Source of the DNA: an uncultured Clostridia bacterium
GTDB lineage: Bacteria; Bacillota; Clostridia; TANB77; UBA1234
Assembly (NCBI GenBank): GCA_934169745.1
Contig: CAKPOE010000008.1
Location: forward strand, 1-64,000
Length of the DNA: 64,000 nucleotides
Reading direction: 5' to 3'
Shown here: positions 27,226 through 36,512 of the stretch, one piece after another
Layout of the letters: every line of letters begins with the position of its first letter
Position numbering within the stretch: the first letter of the stretch is position 1
Made by a program: the position numbers and the translations under genes
Notes under the pieces: generated by a model
Told to the model about the DNA's origin: nothing
Seen by the model: only the letters and a program-made list of their open reading frames with translations
Databases searched by the model: none

Positions 27226-29520
27226 ATGAATAGAGATTTTGAACTTCTTGCACCAGCGGGAACATATGAGGCTTTCACCGCCGCAGTTGAAAATGGAGCA
27301 GATGCAGTGTACTTGGGCGGAAAGCTTTTTAATGCAAGAGCAAATGCTTCAAATTTTGATATAGATGAGTTAAAGAAGATAGTTGAATATGCACATTTAC
27401 GAAATGTGAAGATATATTTGACATTAAATACATTACTTAGTGATAAAGAGATGAAAGAAGCTCTTTCTTTTGCGTACGATATCTATGAAATTGGAATAGA
27501 TGCCGTTATAGTACAGGATTTGGGTTTGGCAAGTGTACTTCACAGGTATATACCTAATTTGCAGTTGCATGCTAGCACACAAATGACAGTGTACAATTTA
27601 GAAGGGGTAAAAGAACTTGAAAAAGTTGGTTTTTCAAGAGTTGTGCTTGCAAGAGAATTGTCATTGGAAGAGATAAAATATATTTGTGAAAATACAAGCA
27701 TAGAGATAGAAGTCTTTGTTCATGGGGCACTTTGTGTTTGTTATTCTGGTCAATGCCTTATGAGCAGTATGATTGGTGACAGAAGTGGAAATAGAGGAAA
27801 GTGTGCACAGCCATGTAGAATGTTATATAAACTTATGGAAGATGAAAAAGAAGTAGGAAGTGGATATTTGCTAAGTCCTAAAGATTTATGTACAATTGAT
27901 TTACTAAAAACTTTTCCGAATGTAAAGTCTTTAAAAATTGAAGGTAGAATGAAGTCACCAGAGTACGTTGCAACAGTTGTTTCGAACTATCGTAAATATT
28001 TGGATAATGGTTTCATTTTAAATGAAGATAGAGAAGCTTTGACACAAATATTTAATAGAGGTGGCTTTACAGAAGCATATCTTGAGAAGAAACAAGGTTC
28101 TTCAATGATGTGCTATGAAAAACCTAAGAATTGGGGAATATTTGTTGGTAAGGTTGAGGCATATGATGGTAAAAAGTTTATAACTCTTAACAATGTTTCT
28201 AATCTTCATATAGGGGATGGAATAGAAGTATGGAATGGCGAAAATGAGAGTCCATCAACAATTATATCTGAGATAATTGGAAATAAAATCGGAAGAATAA
28301 AGGGTAATATAAATATTGGTGATAAGGTATATAAGACATCAGACAAGAAATTAATCATGGCAGCTAGAGAAAGTTATTCAAGAGGATTTGTTAAAAAATC
28401 TAAAGTAAATGTAAAAATTGAAATGAAATTAGAGCAAAAAGTTAAAATTATAATAGAAGGCATTGAAATAATTTCTGATATAGTGCCTACAAAAGCGCAG
28501 AGTAAGCCTTTGACTGTTGACTTAATTAGCACACAGTTTAATAAAACAGGAAATACACCTTTTAAAATTGATAACTTACAAATTGAACTTGATGATGATA
28601 TTTATCTATCAATTAAAGAAATAAATGAACTTAGAAGAATTGCTTTTTCTAAGCTTGAGGAAAGTATAATATCACAAATTCCACGAAAGGCGGAGAGAAG
28701 AGAACTAGAAAAGTTTGAAAACAGAAAATGTGCTAGTAAGAAAGTAAGTTTATATATTTTAAATTTAAAAAAAGAACATTTGAATATAAAGCTTGAAGAA
28801 ATAGACAGAGTGTATTTTTCTTTTAAAGATATTATAAAAAACAAAGAGCTTATTCAAGAATTTAAATGCAAAAAATACATTGTATTTCCAGTAATAACAA
28901 AAGCAAATTATGATGTTTTAATAAGGAAGAATATAAAGAGTTTAAGCAAAATAGTAGATGGATTTGTTATTTCGAATATAGGTCAATTGGAGTATCTTGC
29001 CGGAATTGATACACACATAATTGCAAATGAAAATTTTAATGTGTTTAATTCATATACTGCAAATGAACTGAAAAGTTTTGGAGTACAAGAAATAACATTA
29101 TCTCCTGAACTTACAAAGGAACAAATAAATTCTATCTGCTCTGAATTACCTTGTGAAGAAAAAGTATATGGAAGGCAATGCGTTATGACATCTGAATACT
29201 GTGTTGTTGGAAGCGTAGTTGGTAAGTTTTCAGAAAACCAAAAATGTTCAATGCCATGTACAAAAGGAAAAAAATACACTTTAAAAGATAGAACGGGTGC
29301 AGAATTTGTGGTGATACCAGATAATGTAGATTGTAGAATGTCTGTGTATAATAGCAAAATAACATCTGTGGTTTCTAGAGACTTGAATGTTGACAGTATA
29401 AGAATAGATATATTAAACGAGAACGTATCTCAAATAAATAACATTATTTCAATACATAAAATGGGAGAAAAACTCTCAGGAGAAAAGTATACAAATGGTC
29501 ATATTTCAAGACCAGTATAG
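27226..29520 (+). CDS. Peptidase U32 family protein (collagenase/RlhA-like)
   Basis: A 764-aa protein. The N-terminal part (NRDFELLAPAGTYEAFTAAVENGADAVYLGG) and CYSGQCLMSSMIGDRSGNRGKCAQPCR are U32 hallmarks, with cysteines that in this family bind Fe-S clusters. A DUF3656-like middle domain follows, and a C-terminal region repeats a cysteine pattern (GRQCVMTSEYC, CSMPC). Relatives include RlhA, which hydroxylates 23S rRNA, and enzymes named as collagenases; the substrate here is open. ATG 27226 is 7 bases after AAGGAG. Confidence 0.85.
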   Translation: MNRDFELLAPAGTYEAFTAAVENGADAVYLGGKLFNARANASNFDIDELKKIVEYAHLRNVKIYLTLNTLLSDKEMKEALSFAYDIYEIGIDAVIVQDLGLASVLHRYIPNLQLHASTQMTVYNLEGVKELEKVGFSRVVLARELSLEEIKYICENTSIEIEVFVHGALCVCYSGQCLMSSMIGDRSGNRGKCAQPCRMLYKLMEDEKEVGSGYLLSPKDLCTIDLLKTFPNVKSLKIEGRMKSPEYVATVVSNYRKYLDNGFILNEDREALTQIFNRGGFTEAYLEKKQGSSMMCYEKPKNWGIFVGKVEAYDGKKFITLNNVSNLHIGDGIEVWNGENESPSTIISEIIGNKIGRIKGNINIGDKVYKTSDKKLIMAARESYSRGFVKKSKVNVKIEMKLEQKVKIIIEGIEIISDIVPTKAQSKPLTVDLISTQFNKTGNTPFKIDNLQIELDDDIYLSIKEINELRRIAFSKLEESIISQIPRKAERRELEKFENRKCASKKVSLYILNLKKEHLNIKLEEIDRVYFSFKDIIKNKELIQEFKCKKYIVFPVITKANYDVLIRKNIKSLSKIVDGFVISNIGQLEYLAGIDTHIIANENFNVFNSYTANELKSFGVQEITLSPELTKEQINSICSELPCEEKVYGRQCVMTSEYCVVGSVVGKFSENQKCSMPCTKGKKYTLKDRTGAEFVVIPDNVDCRMSVYNSKITSVVSRDLNVDSIRIDILNENVSQINNIISIHKMGEKLSGEKYTNGHISRPV

Positions 29521-29529
29521 GAGGTGAAT

Positions 29530-30663
29530 ATGAGTGAAGTTGTAATTGTTAAATGCCCTAATTATGAAGAGAAAAATGTAAAAGAAGCTTTTGATAAATT
29601 ACTAAAAGAATTAGGAGATTTGGAATTTGTAAAAGATGGAATGAAAATTGCAATTAAAGCTAATCTAGTAACATTTATGAAACCAGCATCTGCAGCAACC
29701 ACTCATCCAAGTGTTCTTTGTGAACTAGTAAAAAGGCTTGTGGCAAAAGGTGCTGAAGTAACTGTTGGTGACAGTCCTGGAGGGCTGTATAATCAAGTAT
29801 ATGTTAATAGAGTTTATAAAGTTGCAGGAATGAAAGAAATAGAAAAGGTTGGAGGAAAATTAAATCAAAACTTTGAAGAAGGAATAGTACATTATGCAGA
29901 CGGAAAAATATTAAAAGAATTTCCATACACAAAGTATTTGGATGAAGCAGATGTTATAATTAATTTTTGCAAATTAAAAACACACGGAATGATGGGAATG
30001 TCGGCAGTTGTGAAAAATATGTTTGGCGTTATACCAGGAACAATAAAACCAGAATTTCATTTTAGATATCCAAAATATGAAGATTTTGCAAATATGTTGA
30101 TAGATTTGAATGAATATTTTAAACCGTCATTATATATTGTTGACGGAATAATTGGTATGGAGGGAAACGGTCCGACAGCAGGTACACCAAGAGAAGTTGG
30201 ACTACTTCTTGGCTCAAAAAATCCGTATGCATTAGATTTGATATGTGCAAAAATAATCGGAGTCGAAGCTAAAGATATACCAACAATAAATGAAGCATAC
30301 AAAAGAGGTTTGTCACCAATTGATTATAAAGAAGTTTCTTGCAATGAAGATATAGATAGATTGTTAATAAAGGATTATAAAATAATGCCGCCACATGGCA
30401 AACTGGGATTTACTGATACAGATACTCTTTGGGGGAAGTTTGTGCAGAAAGCAATTCGCTCTGTTCCGAAAGTGAACAAGGAAAAGTGTGTTGGTTGTGG
30501 CAAGTGCAAGGAAGTTTGTCCGATGAAAACTATTGATATAGAGAATGGCAAGGCTGTAATACACAGAAAGAAATGCATTACTTGTTTTTGTTGTCAAGAA
30601 TTTTGTCCGAAGGGTGCAATAAAAGTAAAGAGACCAATTATTGCAAAATTACTGAACAAATAA
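29530..30663 (+). CDS. DUF362 protein with 2[4Fe-4S] ferredoxin domain
   Basis: A 377-aa protein. The N-terminal DUF362 domain covers about 1-285. The C-terminal ferredoxin has CVGCGKCKEVCP and CITCFCCQEFCP, binding two 4Fe-4S clusters. It is a redox protein of unsolved role, common in anaerobes. AGGAGGTG precedes ATG 29530, nine bases after the U32 stop, so the two are co-transcribed. Confidence 0.88.
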   Translation: MSEVVIVKCPNYEEKNVKEAFDKLLKELGDLEFVKDGMKIAIKANLVTFMKPASAATTHPSVLCELVKRLVAKGAEVTVGDSPGGLYNQVYVNRVYKVAGMKEIEKVGGKLNQNFEEGIVHYADGKILKEFPYTKYLDEADVIINFCKLKTHGMMGMSAVVKNMFGVIPGTIKPEFHFRYPKYEDFANMLIDLNEYFKPSLYIVDGIIGMEGNGPTAGTPREVGLLLGSKNPYALDLICAKIIGVEAKDIPTINEAYKRGLSPIDYKEVSCNEDIDRLLIKDYKIMPPHGKLGFTDTDTLWGKFVQKAIRSVPKVNKEKCVGCGKCKEVCPMKTIDIENGKAVIHRKKCITCFCCQEFCPKGAIKVKRPIIAKLLNK

Positions 30664-30699
30664 ATGCGCTAATTTGATTCAAAGAAAGGAAAAGTTTAT

Positions 30700-31905
30700 A
30701 TGTTTCAAATAGCAGAAAAAATAAGAGCCGTTGGCGGAAGGCTTTATGAAGTTGGCGGATGTGTTAGAGATAAAGTACTTGGAATAGAGCCTAAAGATTA
30801 TGATTATTGTGTTACAGGGTTGTCGGGTGAAGAATTTATAAGCCTATTTCCTGATGCAAAAATTAGAGGCGAGGACTTTCCGGTGTTTGATTTAGAAGGT
30901 TGTGAATTTGCTTTAGCAAGGCATGAAAGAAAGATTGCAATAGGGCATGATGGCTTTCAAATAAGTACAGATAAATCTTTAACAATAGAGGATGATTTAA
31001 TAAGAAGAGATTTAACAATAAACAGTATGGCCTATGATATAATAGACGAAAAACTTGTGGACCCATTTGGAGGCAAAAGAGATATTGAAAACAAAATAAT
31101 AAGAGCGACAAGCAAAGCTTTTAGCGAAGATCCTTTGAGAGTGTATAGAGCTGCACGCTTTGCGGCAAGATTTGATTTTAAGATTGAAACTGAAACGTTA
31201 AAGCTAATGAATTCACTAAAAGATGAACTAAGTGCATTATCGGTTGAGAGAGTATACGAAGAACTGAAAAAAGCTTTATTGACAGATAAACCAAGTATAT
31301 TCTTCTATGCTTTAAATCAAGCTAATTGCTTGGATGTACATTTTAAAGAAATTGCAGACTTAATAGGTGTAGAACAGCCAGAAAAATATCATCCGGAAGG
31401 AGATGCTTTTGTACATACCATGCAAGTACTTGATAGGTGTGCAGTTGCTACAAGTAATGTCGAAGTAAGATTTGCAGCACTTGTTCATGATTTGGGAAAA
31501 GCTAAAACGCCAAGAGAAAATTGGCCACATCATTATAATCATGAGAGTTTAGGGGTTGAATGTGTAAAAAACTTATGTACTTCACTGAAATTACCAAATT
31601 CATGGAGAAAAGCAGGAGTAACATCTTCGAGAGAACATATGCGTGCAGGTAAGTTTGAGGACATGAGGGATGCAACTAAAGTCGATTTTTTGGAAAGAGT
31701 CTCAAGGACAACGCTAGGACTGCAAGGTTTAGAGATAATTGCAAAAAGTGACAGCGGAAATGAAAAAATAAGCTTTGCAAGTTTGGGCGAAAAAATGATA
31801 AAATCAATAAATGCCAAAACACTGGGTATAGAAAAAGAAGATTACAAATTGATAAAAGAAAGAGTAAGAAACGAAAGAATAAAATGGTTGAAAGCTAGAG
31901 CATAA
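30700..31905 (+). CDS. cca: CCA tRNA nucleotidyltransferase
   Basis: Adds or repairs the 3' CCA of tRNAs, 401 aa. Motifs: YEVGGCVRDKVLG near 17-29, the DYDYCV metal site, RRDLTINSMAYD, and DPLRVYRAARFAARF. A C-terminal HD domain (LVHDLGKAKTPRENW) gives a likely phosphatase/phosphodiesterase activity as in the E. coli type. GAAAGGAAAAG precedes ATG. Confidence 0.93.
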   Translation: MFQIAEKIRAVGGRLYEVGGCVRDKVLGIEPKDYDYCVTGLSGEEFISLFPDAKIRGEDFPVFDLEGCEFALARHERKIAIGHDGFQISTDKSLTIEDDLIRRDLTINSMAYDIIDEKLVDPFGGKRDIENKIIRATSKAFSEDPLRVYRAARFAARFDFKIETETLKLMNSLKDELSALSVERVYEELKKALLTDKPSIFFYALNQANCLDVHFKEIADLIGVEQPEKYHPEGDAFVHTMQVLDRCAVATSNVEVRFAALVHDLGKAKTPRENWPHHYNHESLGVECVKNLCTSLKLPNSWRKAGVTSSREHMRAGKFEDMRDATKVDFLERVSRTTLGLQGLEIIAKSDSGNEKISFASLGEKMIKSINAKTLGIEKEDYKLIKERVRNERIKWLKARA

Positions 31906-31936
31906 AATGGAGGTACATACTTATCGGAATAAGAAA

Positions 31937-31971
31937 ATGACTGACAGAAAAGTTTATTTTTTGTCAGTCAC
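31937..31971 (-). terminator. Terminator of the XRE-family gene
   Basis: TGACTGACA pairs with TGTCAGTCA; on the minus strand the stem is followed by TTTTC. Confidence 0.65.
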
Positions 31972-31989
31972 GTAATTTGCAGTTTGCGA

Positions 31990-32229
31990 TTAAATTTCTA
32001 AATCAATATTTTTAAATAAATCACAATCAAAAAAATCTGAAACAGAAATTTGCAAGCCTTCACAAATACGAATGATTGTTAACAATTTCACATCTTTAGT
32101 GTATTTATTTACTATGTTGTTAAGAGTAGATTGTGTAATCATTGATAGACTCGCAAGTTTGTTGATTGATAGATTTCTTTCATTACAATACTGCAATATT
32201 CTTTGAACGATAGCGTCATTTATCTTCAT
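31990..32229 (-). CDS. XRE-family helix-turn-helix regulator
   Basis: A 79-aa DNA-binding protein. RNLSINKLASLSMITQSTLNNIV (about 18-40) is an HTH_3-type motif, followed by LLTIIRICEGLQISVSDFFD, typical of small Cro/C1-like regulators. ATG 32229 follows GAGGTG. It is divergent from the SpoVT-like gene; a perfect palindrome between them is a likely operator. Confidence 0.85.
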   Translation of the reverse strand: MKINDAIVQRILQYCNERNLSINKLASLSMITQSTLNNIVNKYTKDVKLLTIIRICEGLQISVSDFFDCDLFKNIDLEI

Positions 32230-32297
32230 ACAAAAACACCTCATAAAAAATATTTGTCTACTGGTAAAATTATAGCAACTAATTATAGAGAGTTATT

Positions 32298-32338
32298 AAC
32301 TGTGTACAGTTGACTTTGCTGGGGTTGAAGAGTATAAT
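32298..32338 (+). promoter_or_regulatory. Promoter with palindromic operator
   Basis: TTGACT (32310-32315), 17 bp, TATAAT (32333-32338). The palindrome AACTGT-GT-ACAGTT (32298-32311) overlaps the -35. The divergent XRE regulator is the obvious candidate to bind it. Confidence 0.7.
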
Positions 32339-32363
32339 GAATATATAGAATGGAGGAAAGAAA

Positions 32364-32765
32364 ATGAAAGTAACGGATGATTTAAAACAATTTTTAACCT
32401 ATTCACAAAAATTTATAGGTACAAGATTATTATTGACAGATTTAGAGAAAAGTATCGTTGAAGTTGCATTAAAAGGAGAAATGAATTTCGAGCAAAGACC
32501 GATAACCGAGGAATTGAAGAATCTGGCTATTGGTAAAGATGAAATTCTTCTTAAAGACGAGACAAATGCATTTCCACTAATTGTGAATCATGAATATAAA
32601 GTGAATGCAGAAATGATTGCTGCAATTTACTACAAAGATAAACATATTGGTTATCTTGTATACCACACAGACAAGGGAGAGTTTGAAGAGGCACACAAAG
32701 AATATGGAATGACAGGCAAAACTTTTGTTGAAAAACTTATTGCAAAACATTATGAAAGCGAGTAA
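32364..32765 (+). CDS. Stand-alone SpoVT C-terminal (GAF-like) domain protein
   Basis: A 133-aa protein. IGTRLLLTDLEKSIVEVAL, RPITEELKNL and AAIYYKDKHIGYLVYHTDK follow the pattern of the C-terminal domain of sporulation regulator SpoVT, a GAF-type sensor, but the N-terminal AbrB DNA-binding half is missing. It may bind a ligand or partner with another regulator. GGAGG precedes ATG. The assignment rests on residue patterns judged by eye. Confidence 0.5.
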   Translation: MKVTDDLKQFLTYSQKFIGTRLLLTDLEKSIVEVALKGEMNFEQRPITEELKNLAIGKDEILLKDETNAFPLIVNHEYKVNAEMIAAIYYKDKHIGYLVYHTDKGEFEEAHKEYGMTGKTFVEKLIAKHYESE

Positions 32766-32830
32766 AATATGCTATGGTAAGTCAATGGTAAGAGGAAAGG
32801 TTATAATTAACAATTAGGAGGTAGACGGAC

Positions 32831-33811
32831 ATGGTGTCAAGAAACCCTAAAAAGAGCTCTGGTGGTAAGAAGATCCTCTCGTTGATTTTGGTAGTACTGC
32901 TTGCAATAGTAGGTTACTTCTATGAGAGTAACTACAATCCCGAAACCGAAAAAAATGTCGATTGGAGTACAGTTACCACTGTTACACCAACGGAAACTCC
33001 AGTAACATATTCAGAAGTTCCCAAAATAGATAGCAAAAAATTGCAAATCTATTTCTTGGATGTTGGACAAGCTGATAGTATATTTATTACCAACAATGGT
33101 GAAAATATGCTGATAGATGCAGGAAATAATGAGGATGGAAAGCTAGTGGTTGATTTTCTAAAGTCGATGAACATTACGAAAATTGATTATCTGATAGGAA
33201 CCCATCCACATGAAGACCACATCGGAGGCTTAGATGATGTAATAAATGAGATGGATATAGGAAAAATATTCATGCCTAAAAAATCATCTACGACAAAAAC
33301 ATTTAAAGATGTTTTAACTGCAATTTCAAATAAGAACCTAAAGGTGAAAGCTCCTAAAGTTGGAGACAAATTCAATGTTGGTAATGCGGTTTGTGAGGTT
33401 ATGTCTATTGAAAATGACGCTGATAATGCAAATGAAGCATCAATCGTCATTGAAATGACATATGGTTCACAGAAATTCTTGTTTACGGGCGACATGGAAA
33501 CCAATAATGAAAAGGCACGTGATTGGAACGACATTGACGTGTTGAAGGTTGCCCACCATGGTTCGAGAACAAGTTCAAGTAAATTGTTCTTAAGCCAGAC
33601 ATTGCCTGAAGTTGCAGTAATATCACTAGGCAGGGATAATGATTATGGTCATCCGCATGAAGAAGTGGTGAAACGCTTGGAGAATGTGGAAGCAACCATT
33701 TACCGTACCGACGAAAGCGGTACAATCCTACTTGTAAGTGATGGTGAGGAAAATGAAATTCAATTTTTGGCTATATCATGTGATGGAAACGCTAAGGAGG
33801 AAAAGGAGTAA
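32831..33811 (+). CDS. Membrane-anchored ComEC-like metallo-beta-lactamase fold hydrolase
   Basis: A 326-aa protein. One N-terminal membrane anchor (about 13-29), then a metallo-hydrolase domain: IYFLDVGQADSIF, GTHPHEDHIGG, FTGDME, AHHGSRTS, matching the ComEC/Rec2 C-terminal family. It probably acts outside the membrane on nucleic acids or phosphodiesters. AGGAGG precedes ATG. The DUF3006 gene follows, the usual partner. Confidence 0.88.
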   Translation: MVSRNPKKSSGGKKILSLILVVLLAIVGYFYESNYNPETEKNVDWSTVTTVTPTETPVTYSEVPKIDSKKLQIYFLDVGQADSIFITNNGENMLIDAGNNEDGKLVVDFLKSMNITKIDYLIGTHPHEDHIGGLDDVINEMDIGKIFMPKKSSTTKTFKDVLTAISNKNLKVKAPKVGDKFNVGNAVCEVMSIENDADNANEASIVIEMTYGSQKFLFTGDMETNNEKARDWNDIDVLKVAHHGSRTSSSKLFLSQTLPEVAVISLGRDNDYGHPHEEVVKRLENVEATIYRTDESGTILLVSDGEENEIQFLAISCDGNAKEEKE

Positions 33812-33824
33812 AGGGGGAAAACGG

Positions 33825-34046
33825 TTGAAGTATGTAGTAGACAGAATTGAGGGAGATTACGCAGTATGCGAAAATCAAGAGACAGGAGAGATGGAAGATA
33901 TTGAACTTCTATTGCTTCCGGCCGATGTTGATGAAAACGACGTATTAATATACGACGAAGACTTGGATGAATACACAATTGAAGAAGACGAAACCTCACA
34001 AATGGAAGATGAAATAGAAGACGAAATGGACGATTTGTGGGAATAA
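33825..34046 (+). CDS. DUF3006 protein
   Basis: A 73-aa, very acidic protein starting at TTG 33825 (MKYVVDRIEGDYAVCE) behind GGGGG. DUF3006 proteins often follow or are fused to ComEC-like hydrolases. The tail after about residue 40 is mostly Glu and Asp. Role unknown. Confidence 0.8.
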   Translation: MKYVVDRIEGDYAVCENQETGEMEDIELLLLPADVDENDVLIYDEDLDEYTIEEDETSQMEDEIEDEMDDLWE

Positions 34047-34059
34047 GAAAAAATTGCAT

Positions 34060-34114
34060 ATCCTCTAAAAGTGTTGTAAATAATAAATATTACAATACTT
34101 TTGGAGGATTTTTT
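34060..34114 (+). terminator. Long hairpin over the GH94 ribosome site
   Basis: The 20-nt arms at 34060-34079 and 34090-34109 pair at 18 of 20 positions and are followed by TTTTTT. The right arm contains the GGAGG of the next gene. It can act as a terminator for the previous genes and also hide the ribosome site. Confidence 0.7.
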
Positions 34115-34115
34115 A

Positions 34116-36425
34116 ATGGAACTTTTGTATGATAATGAATATGGTGGCTTTTCGAAGGATGGTAAAGAATATAAAATAAAAATAAAAAAGAATGAGAGAA
34201 CACCAATGCCTTGGTCTCATATAATGGCAAATGATAAATTCGGAACATTAATCACTACAAATGGTGGAGGCTACACATGGCATGGAAACAGCAGAGAGAA
34301 TAAACTTACAGCGTGGAGTAATGATATGATTGGCGATGTTGCTTCGGAGATTATTTATATAAAGACAAAGGAAGGCGTTTACACTGCTACACCAATTGCA
34401 ATCGATGACAGAGAATATACTATTACTTATGGCTTTGGGTATGCAGTATACGAAACAGAATATGAAGAAATAGAGCAAAAACTTACTACATTTATTCCTA
34501 AAGATGGTTGCGAAAAAATAAATGTTTTAAAATTAAAAAACAATTCAGAAGAGTTGAAAGAGATCAAATTGTATTATTATATAAATCCGGTTTTAGGAGT
34601 AAGTAGAGAATATACCAAGAAACATATATTTTCAAAAAAGAACGGAAATAGAATAGAACTCTACAATAAATATAGAGAAAATTATGATGAGTTTGTCACA
34701 TATATTTCAACTAATGAGGCGATTAATTCTTACACGACAGAAAAAGAGAACTTTGATATAAAATTAGGAATACAAAAAGAAGTTATTGGCGTGTGCAAAG
34801 ATGTTTGTGCAGTAATTGAAGTTCAATTCAATCTTGAAAGTAATGAGGAAAGGACCGTATATTTTTCATTAGGTGAACAAGATGAAAATAGTTTTCAAAA
34901 TATAGAAGAAAAGTTAAAAGAGACGAAAGAGTATTGGAGTAAGTTACTTAATACAGTTCAGGTGAAAACGCCTGTTGAATCAATGAATATAATGCTTAAT
35001 GGATGGCTAGTATATCAAACAATAGTGAGTAGATTGTTTGCAAGAACAGGGTTTTATCAAGCAGGAGGAGCATATGGCTTTAGAGATCAATTACAAGATT
35101 TAATTGGTATACTTATGATAAACCCAGCACTTGCGAGAAAACAAATTGTGTATCATGCAGCACATCAATTCATAGAAGGAGATGTACTGCACTGGTGGCA
35201 TCCGGAAAAGGATAACGGAATAAGAACTCGATATAAAGACGATTTGTTATGGTTACCATATGTTGTTTATGAGTATATAAAAGTTACAGGAGATGAAGAA
35301 ATATTAAATGAAGAAATATCATATATAGAGGGAAAAAAACTTCTAGATGAAGAGGATGAGAGCTATCAAGAAAATGTAAAATCACACATATCAGAAAACT
35401 TGTATATGCATTGTAAAAGGGCTATAGATGTAAGTTTAAACTATGGACAAAACGGATTGCCTAAAATGGGCAGTGGGGACTGGAATGATGGAATGAACAA
35501 AGTGTCAGGTGAAAGCGTATGGTTGGGTTTCTTTCTTTATAATGTTTTAGAGAAGTTTTCAAAAATATGTAGAATAAAAAACGAAGAGAATTTAATAATC
35601 AAATATGAAAAAGAAATGGAAAAACTCAAGTATGCATTAAATAGTAATGCTTGGGATGGCAAATGGTATAAGAGAGCTTTTTTTGAAGATGGCACTCCAT
35701 TGGGTTCAAATCAAAATGATGAATGTAAGATTGATAGTATTTCGCAAAGTTGGTCCGTAATATCAAAAGCTGGCGAAGATGAAAAAAGCAGAATGGCTAT
35801 GGAAAGTTTAAATGCATATTTGGTTGATAGAGAAAATATGGTTATAAAATTGTTGACTCCACCTTTTGAAAATATAAATAAAGAAGTTGGTTATATAAAG
35901 GCATATATTCCAGGAGTGAGAGAAAATGGAGGACAATACACACATGGAGCAATTTGGGCAATAATTGCAAATAGTCTACTAAAGAACGGAAATAGGGCGG
36001 AAGAATATTTTAGAATTATAAATCCTATAGAACATGCAAGAACAAAAGAAAATGCACTAAAATATAAAGTGGAACCTTATGTTGTCGCAGCTGATGTATA
36101 TGGAGCAGGAAAGCTAATTGGAAGAGGTGGATGGACATGGTATACAGGTTCAAGTAGTTGGTTGTATACAGCAGGTTTAAACTATGTGCTTGGATTGCGA
36201 AAAGAAAGGGATAAACTAAGAATAGTACCGGCAATTTCAGAAGAATGGAGCAAGTATGAAATTGAATATGTTTATGAAAATACGTTATATAAAATAATAG
36301 TCAAAAATCCAAATCATAAGCAAAGTGGAGTAAAGAATATATATTTGGATAATAACTTGCTAATGTCTCATGAAATTGAGCTTGTAGATGATGAAAGGGT
36401 GCATACTATAGAAGTTGAAATGTGA
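34116..36425 (+). CDS. GH94 family glycoside phosphorylase
   Basis: A 769-aa protein resembling cellobiose/chitobiose phosphorylases and the phosphorylase part of cyclic glucan synthases. GSGDWNDGMNKVSGESVWLG near 455 carries the catalytic acid Asp. TRTGFYQAGGAYGFRDQLQD-type and GRGGWTWYTGSSSWLY motifs are family marks. It would release a sugar 1-phosphate from a beta-linked disaccharide; the exact sugar is unknown. ATG 34116 follows GGAGG with 8 bases. Confidence 0.85.
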   Translation: MELLYDNEYGGFSKDGKEYKIKIKKNERTPMPWSHIMANDKFGTLITTNGGGYTWHGNSRENKLTAWSNDMIGDVASEIIYIKTKEGVYTATPIAIDDREYTITYGFGYAVYETEYEEIEQKLTTFIPKDGCEKINVLKLKNNSEELKEIKLYYYINPVLGVSREYTKKHIFSKKNGNRIELYNKYRENYDEFVTYISTNEAINSYTTEKENFDIKLGIQKEVIGVCKDVCAVIEVQFNLESNEERTVYFSLGEQDENSFQNIEEKLKETKEYWSKLLNTVQVKTPVESMNIMLNGWLVYQTIVSRLFARTGFYQAGGAYGFRDQLQDLIGILMINPALARKQIVYHAAHQFIEGDVLHWWHPEKDNGIRTRYKDDLLWLPYVVYEYIKVTGDEEILNEEISYIEGKKLLDEEDESYQENVKSHISENLYMHCKRAIDVSLNYGQNGLPKMGSGDWNDGMNKVSGESVWLGFFLYNVLEKFSKICRIKNEENLIIKYEKEMEKLKYALNSNAWDGKWYKRAFFEDGTPLGSNQNDECKIDSISQSWSVISKAGEDEKSRMAMESLNAYLVDRENMVIKLLTPPFENINKEVGYIKAYIPGVRENGGQYTHGAIWAIIANSLLKNGNRAEEYFRIINPIEHARTKENALKYKVEPYVVAADVYGAGKLIGRGGWTWYTGSSSWLYTAGLNYVLGLRKERDKLRIVPAISEEWSKYEIEYVYENTLYKIIVKNPNHKQSGVKNIYLDNNLLMSHEIELVDDERVHTIEVEM

Positions 36426-36512
36426 AGTGTTAAAACTACGCTTGCATTATAAAGTATAAATTGATATTATAGTTATGAAAATAAATTGACTAAATAGAAG
36501 AGGGATTTTATA

